A program made the translations under genes and the position numbers. A DNA stretch of 10,735 nt, taken from assembly GCA_903876615.1 (NCBI GenBank), contig CAIRAS010000124.1:1-10735 (forward strand), given 5' to 3'. Under the pieces are notes generated by a model. It was given only the letters and a program-made list of their open reading frames with translations. It was not told where the DNA came from and did not search any database. This DNA comes from an uncultured Holophagaceae bacterium (GTDB lineage: Bacteria > Acidobacteriota > Holophagae > Holophagales > Holophagaceae). Of this stretch, positions 7,701-10,735 are shown piece after piece; within the stretch, counting starts at the first letter, position 1; every line of letters begins with the position of its first letter.

Positions 7701-8369
7701 TCAGTCCCAGTGGCGGACCCAGGTGGGCTGGTTGGGACCCTCTGCGGTCCGGGCACCCGTTTCCACAGCCACCGGCTCGATGCTCAGGGCCCGCAGGGCG
7801 GCCTGGAGTGCCTCGGCCCGCAGCTTCTGCAGCTCGGGCTTGATCCCCTTGGTCGCGGGCACCTGCACCGCCCAGCGTCCCCCAGTGCCCCAGGACTCGA
7901 CCCAGGCCTCCAGCTTGCGCACCCCGCCCACGCTGAGGTTCGAGCGACCGGGCAGGAAGAAGAGCAGGCCTTCCCGGGGAGGCGGCTCCGAGGCAGCTTG
8001 GGGCTTGGGCAGCACCACCAGCGGCGCAGGGTCCAGGGTCGGCGCAGCGGGCAAGCGCCGGAGCTCCGAGCGCAGGACCAGGTCCCCCTTCATGGGATAG
8101 CTCGCTTCCAGGGGTTCGAACAGCGCGTTGGCGCGGTCGGGCCGGCTTTCAATCAGGCGGAGGTGCCCCAGGATCACCGCCGTGCCGGCCCGCTTCACGA
8201 GCAGGCGCTCGCCCACGCGGAGGCCCCGGTCCTGGCCACCGTCCAGGCCGTAGATCCGGTCCATGACTTCATAGGGCGGCGGACCCCGGCGCTCCACCGC
8301 GACGATGTGGAGGGGCGCCTGGGCCCCGAGGAGGCCGGCAAGAGAGAGGCTAAGCAGGAAGCACCGCAT
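7701..8369 (-). CDS. Secreted hypothetical protein with weak OmpA-like C-terminus
   Basis: The product is 222 residues. A clear signal peptide (about 1-18, cleavage after LLGAQA) is followed by a small beta-rich region (about 20-105). Its GLRVGERLLVKR, ILGHLRLIES and MKGDLVLR spacing recalls FlgT-C or other small beta-barrel domains. A proline-rich linker (106-132) leads to 133-200: LLFFLPGRSNLSVGGVRKLE, then a strand WAVQVPA and a helix LQKLRAEALQAALRAL. This follows the order of an OmpA/Pal peptidoglycan-binding domain, but the NxxLSxxRA and GHTD-type diagnostic residues are not intact, so binding to cell wall is uncertain. The start at 8369 has only a weak TGAG-type ribosome binding site. 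It lies 56 bases after folC and 61 bases before the Ig-like protein gene, so translation with its neighbours from one mRNA is likely. I do not recognise a named family. Confidence 0.7.
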   Translation of the reverse strand: MRCFLLSLSLAGLLGAQAPLHIVAVERRGPPPYEVMDRIYGLDGGQDRGLRVGERLLVKRAGTAVILGHLRLIESRPDRANALFEPLEASYPMKGDLVLRSELRRLPAAPTLDPAPLVVLPKPQAASEPPPREGLLFFLPGRSNLSVGGVRKLEAWVESWGTGGRWAVQVPATKGIKPELQKLRAEALQAALRALSIEPVAVETGARTAEGPNQPTWVRHWD

Positions 8370-8406
8370 GGGGGGCTCATCGGCCAGGCGGGGGCCGGGA
8401 CATTAG

Positions 8407-8449
8407 GAGCTGGATGCCCGGCGCCTCAGAAGGGCTGGATGCCCAGCTC
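8407..8449. repeat. Short direct and inverted repeats around the folC stop codon
   Basis: The 10-mer CTGGATGCCC occurs at 8410-8419 and again at 8435-8444. The outer arms GAGCTGG (8407-8413) and CCAGCTC (8443-8449) are inverted copies of each other, so the minus-strand mRNA could fold a stem around the folC stop codon (8428-8426). No T-run follows, so it is not a standard intrinsic terminator. It might be a small duplication or an mRNA-stabilising hairpin. Confidence 0.35.
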
Positions 8450-9655
8450 CCGGAGGAGGTCGCCCAGCAGGTAGAGCGATCCGGACACCAGCCGGGGCGC
8501 ATCCGACGGGGACCGCAGCTGCGCAGAGGCTTCCTGGATGCTGAGCAGCGGCGCCTCGAGGCCCCAGGCCTCCCGCAGCGGGCCGGCCTTGGCGTAGCGG
8601 GGCGCGTCGCCCTGGATGAACGTAACCGACAGGGGCCGCATGCGCTTCAGCTCCCGGGCCACGCCCGCCAGGTCCTTGTCGCCCATGGCACCAAAGAAAA
8701 GGTGCGGCCGAATGCCGCAGGCGAGGGCGTGGTCCGCCAGGGCCCGGGCCCCCTCGGGGTTGTGGGCGCCGTCCATCCACACGCCGGAGAGCGTGGGCAC
8801 CTTCCAGAGTCGGCCCGGCCAGCGGGTGGCCGCCACCCCGGGCCAGAGGCGCTCCTCGGGGATGGGGAAACCCAGGGCCTGGAGCCGCCGCACCGCCTCG
8901 AAGGCCGTGGCCAGGTTGTCCAGCTGGTGGAGTCCCGGCAGCGCCACATGCTTGGCGGCCACCCGGGAGTGGTCCCAGCGGATGTCGGCAGGGCCGAGCC
9001 GGGGCGCCGGGTGCAGCACGGACGACGCGGGCAGCAGGGGACGGATCCAGTCCGGATCCAGAGAGGGACCCAGCACCAGCGGGCGCCCGTCCCGGGCGGT
9101 GCAGAGCTTCTCCCGGGCGATGGCCTCGCGGGTGTCGCCCAGGTACTCCTGATGATCGAGCCCGATGGTGGTGACGATCGTGAGGATGGGATCCGTGGCA
9201 TTGGTGGCGTCCCAGCGGCCGCCCATGCCCACCTCCAGGATGGCCACCTCCACACCGGTCATGCGGAAGGCCGATAGGGCCGCCGTGATCATCAGCTCGA
9301 AGTAGGTGGCCTGGAGTCCGAGCCGGGCCTCCGTCTCAAACGCCTCGCCCAGCAGCAGATCGAGGGCGCCGGTGCCGATGGGCTGGCCATCCACCCAGAT
9401 GCGCTCGGTGACATCCGTGAGGTGGGGCGAAGTGGTCCAGCCCACCACCAGCCCCGCGGACTTGAGCATGTGCGCCAGGAAGGCGCCGGTGCTGCCCTTG
9501 CCGTTGGTCCCGGCAATGAGAATGACGGGGTAGCCCGCGTCCGGGTGGCCGAGTCCACCCAGCAGCGCATGGATGTTCTCCAGTCCGCACTTGATGCCGA
9601 GGTGCCCCCGCTCCTGAAGGCGCGGGATGTGGATGGGCTGGAACGCGCCGGTCAC
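8426..9655 (-). CDS. folC: Bifunctional folylpolyglutamate synthase / dihydrofolate synthase
   Basis: FolC adds glutamate to dihydropteroate and to folates, using ATP, in the cytoplasm; it belongs to the Mur ligase superfamily. The 409 residues match the usual family length. Motifs in order: GIKCGLENI at 20-28; P-loop GTNGKGS at 49-55; SPHL at 76-79; EVGMGGRWDATN at 141-152 (family usually GGRLDATN); DHQEYLG at 167-173; REK at 181-183, where the family has its carbamylated lysine; WPGR at 279-282; DGAHNP at 295-300; and GSLYLLG near the end. Whether it has both activities cannot be told from sequence alone. The start is a GTG at 9655; no in-frame ATG lies between it and the conserved N-terminus, and its ribosome binding site is poor. 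It starts 13 bases after accD ends, which suggests translational coupling. The accD-folC pairing is common in bacteria. Confidence 0.94.
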   Translation of the reverse strand: MTGAFQPIHIPRLQERGHLGIKCGLENIHALLGGLGHPDAGYPVILIAGTNGKGSTGAFLAHMLKSAGLVVGWTTSPHLTDVTERIWVDGQPIGTGALDLLLGEAFETEARLGLQATYFELMITAALSAFRMTGVEVAILEVGMGGRWDATNATDPILTIVTTIGLDHQEYLGDTREAIAREKLCTARDGRPLVLGPSLDPDWIRPLLPASSVLHPAPRLGPADIRWDHSRVAAKHVALPGLHQLDNLATAFEAVRRLQALGFPIPEERLWPGVAATRWPGRLWKVPTLSGVWMDGAHNPEGARALADHALACGIRPHLFFGAMGDKDLAGVARELKRMRPLSVTFIQGDAPRYAKAGPLREAWGLEAPLLSIQEASAQLRSPSDAPRLVSGSLYLLGDLLRELGIQPF

Positions 9656-9668
9656 GGGGAGCCGTTGT

Positions 9669-10523
9669 TCAGCTGGTCGACGGCATCATCCACGCCAGGC
9701 AGGCGGCGATGAAATCCTTGAGGTGGTCCCGGTTCACAACCTTGTCCACCATGCCGTGGGCCTGCAGGAACTCGGACCGCTGGAACCCCTCGGGCAGGCT
9801 CTGCTTGATGGTCTGCTCGATGACCCGGGGACCTGCGAAGCCGATCAGGGCCTTGGGCTCGGCGATGTTCAGGTCACCCAGCATGGCGTAGCTGGCGCTG
9901 ACGCCCCCGGTGGTGGGATCGGTCAGGATGCTGAGGTAGGGCAGGCCCGCCCGTTCGACCTTGGCCAGGGCCGCGCTCACCTTGGCCATCTGCATGAGGG
10001 ACAGGGTGCCTTCCTGCATGCGGGCGCCGCCGCTGCAGCTGACGATGAGGTAGGCGCACTGCTTCTCGATGGCCCGCTCGGCGCCCAGGCGCAGCTTCTC
10101 GCCCACGACACTCCCCATGCTTGCGGCCAGGAAGTCGAAGTTCATGATGGCGGTCACCACGGGGTGACCCGAGAGGGTGCCCTCCACCACGATCGCCGCA
10201 TCCTCGGTCTGGCCGGCCTGTTCCAGCTTCTTCAGCTGGTCCTTGTAGCTCTTGATGGCCACGAAACCCAGGGGATCGGCGCTACGCAGCTCTCCGAACA
10301 GCTCGGTCCAGCCGGCGTCCATGAGGTTCTCGAGGCGCTCGGCCACGCCGATGCGGAAGTGGTAGCCGCACTTGGGGCAGACGTTGTGGGTATTGACCAG
10401 CTCCTTGCGGTAGATGAGCTCCTTGCAGGCCTCACACTTGATCCACAGCCCCTCGGGCACGCGGACGGTCTTCTCTTCGACAGCGGTCTTCTGCAGGCGC
10501 TTCTTGACGAACCAGGACGACAT
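9669..10523 (-). CDS. accD: Acetyl-CoA carboxylase carboxyltransferase subunit beta
   Basis: AccD pairs with AccA to transfer the carboxyl group from carboxybiotin to acetyl-CoA, making malonyl-CoA for fatty acid synthesis. The 284 residues are full length for the family. The N-terminal zinc ribbon has Cys30, Cys33, Cys49 and Cys52 (CEAC ... CPKC). The crotonase-like core includes LGAERAIE at 146-153, SGGARMQEG at 164-172, TDPTTGGVSAS at 201-211 and the near-invariant IAEPKALIGFAGPRVIEQT at 220-238. AGGAG lies seven bases before the ATG. The gene follows parB by 32 bases and precedes folC by 13. Nothing is missing or unusual in the motifs seen. Confidence 0.97.
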   Translation of the reverse strand: MSSWFVKKRLQKTAVEEKTVRVPEGLWIKCEACKELIYRKELVNTHNVCPKCGYHFRIGVAERLENLMDAGWTELFGELRSADPLGFVAIKSYKDQLKKLEQAGQTEDAAIVVEGTLSGHPVVTAIMNFDFLAASMGSVVGEKLRLGAERAIEKQCAYLIVSCSGGARMQEGTLSLMQMAKVSAALAKVERAGLPYLSILTDPTTGGVSASYAMLGDLNIAEPKALIGFAGPRVIEQTIKQSLPEGFQRSEFLQAHGMVDKVVNRDHLKDFIAACLAWMMPSTS

Positions 10524-10555
10524 GGAGGACTCCTACCGGTGACGTGGAATGGGTC

Positions 10556-10735
10556 CTAGCGGCGCTTGGCCGGACCGGGCTTGAGCGCCTCGAAGAGACG
10601 GTCGAGCTCAGCCTCGCTGCCGAAGTGCATCACCAGAGTGCCGGCCTTGCCCTTGGACTTGATCTCGACGTGGGTGCCCCAGGACTGGGTGAGCTCCTCG
10701 GCGGCGGCCTTGATGAAGATGTCCTGGGGATGCCG
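10556..10735 (-). CDS. parB: ParB chromosome-partitioning protein, C-terminal end (partial)
   Basis: The last 59 codons of a gene that enters from the right edge, ending in TAG. The visible part contains AAEELTQSWGTHVEIKSKGK, then AGTLVMHFGS and a helix EAELDRLFEAL. This is the layout of the C-terminal dimerisation domain of ParB/Spo0J (helix, GT-V-I strand, basic turn, strand, helix), which also contributes non-specific DNA binding through lysines. It ends in a short basic tail (KPGPAKRR). The CTP-binding and parS-reading helix-turn-helix domains would lie outside the window. ParB loads onto parS sites near the replication origin, so this region may be origin-proximal, but no parS-like 16-mer was noticed here. 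The assignment rests on the tail alone. Confidence 0.75.
   Translation of the reverse strand, partial: RHPQDIFIKAAAEELTQSWGTHVEIKSKGKAGTLVMHFGSEAELDRLFEALKPGPAKRR

Noticed and set aside
7640..7756. Upstream extension of the Ig-like protein frame, overlapping the previous gene
   Set aside because: The 39 extra residues are low complexity and would place the signal peptide internally.
1..10735. CRISPR array, tRNA, rRNA or complete insertion sequence
   Set aside because: No regularly spaced repeats, no cloverleaf or ribosomal motifs and no transposase frame were seen; only the left 116 bases look foreign.

Overview
The window is GC-rich (roughly two thirds G+C by eye), with densely packed genes, short intergenic gaps and strong third-position G/C bias, so it is bacterial chromosome. 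The run parB-accD-folC followed by small secreted proteins, together with a fused isobutyryl-CoA mutase, would fit a high-GC Acidobacteriota such as the Holophaga/Geothrix group. That placement is inference from gene content and remembered family resemblance, not from a marker gene.

Layout. At the left edge (1 to about 116) is a short AT-richer stretch, about 51% G+C by hand count, that does not belong to the neighbouring gene. It abruptly ends the reading frame of a large minus-strand gene for the fused adenosylcobalamin-dependent isobutyryl-CoA mutase IcmF (84-2819). The N-terminal B12-binding domain, the G-protein chaperone domain and most of the mutase domain are intact, but roughly the last 180-190 residues are missing. 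Next on the minus strand is a membrane-anchored TPR protein (2893-4410). It is divergent from a secreted HtrA/Deg-type serine protease (4466-5665, plus strand), and the two share a 55-base intergenic region.

From 5666 to the right edge all genes lie on the minus strand with gaps of 13-61 bases, so they may form one long operon. In transcription order these are the end of parB (chromosome partitioning), accD (acetyl-CoA carboxylase carboxyltransferase beta), folC (folylpolyglutamate/dihydrofolate synthase), a secreted protein with a weak OmpA-like C-terminus, a secreted protein of three Ig-like (DUF1573-like) repeats ending in four histidines, and a prohibitin-type SPFH membrane protein. The SPFH and protease genes converge with no spacer: their stop codons are the two halves of one TGATCA hexamer.

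Taken together this is mostly housekeeping (segregation, fatty acid and folate metabolism) plus a cluster of envelope quality-control and envelope-structure genes. I see no CRISPR array, tRNA, rRNA, complete insertion sequence or defence system. The most unusual signal is the broken icmF and its foreign-looking edge.
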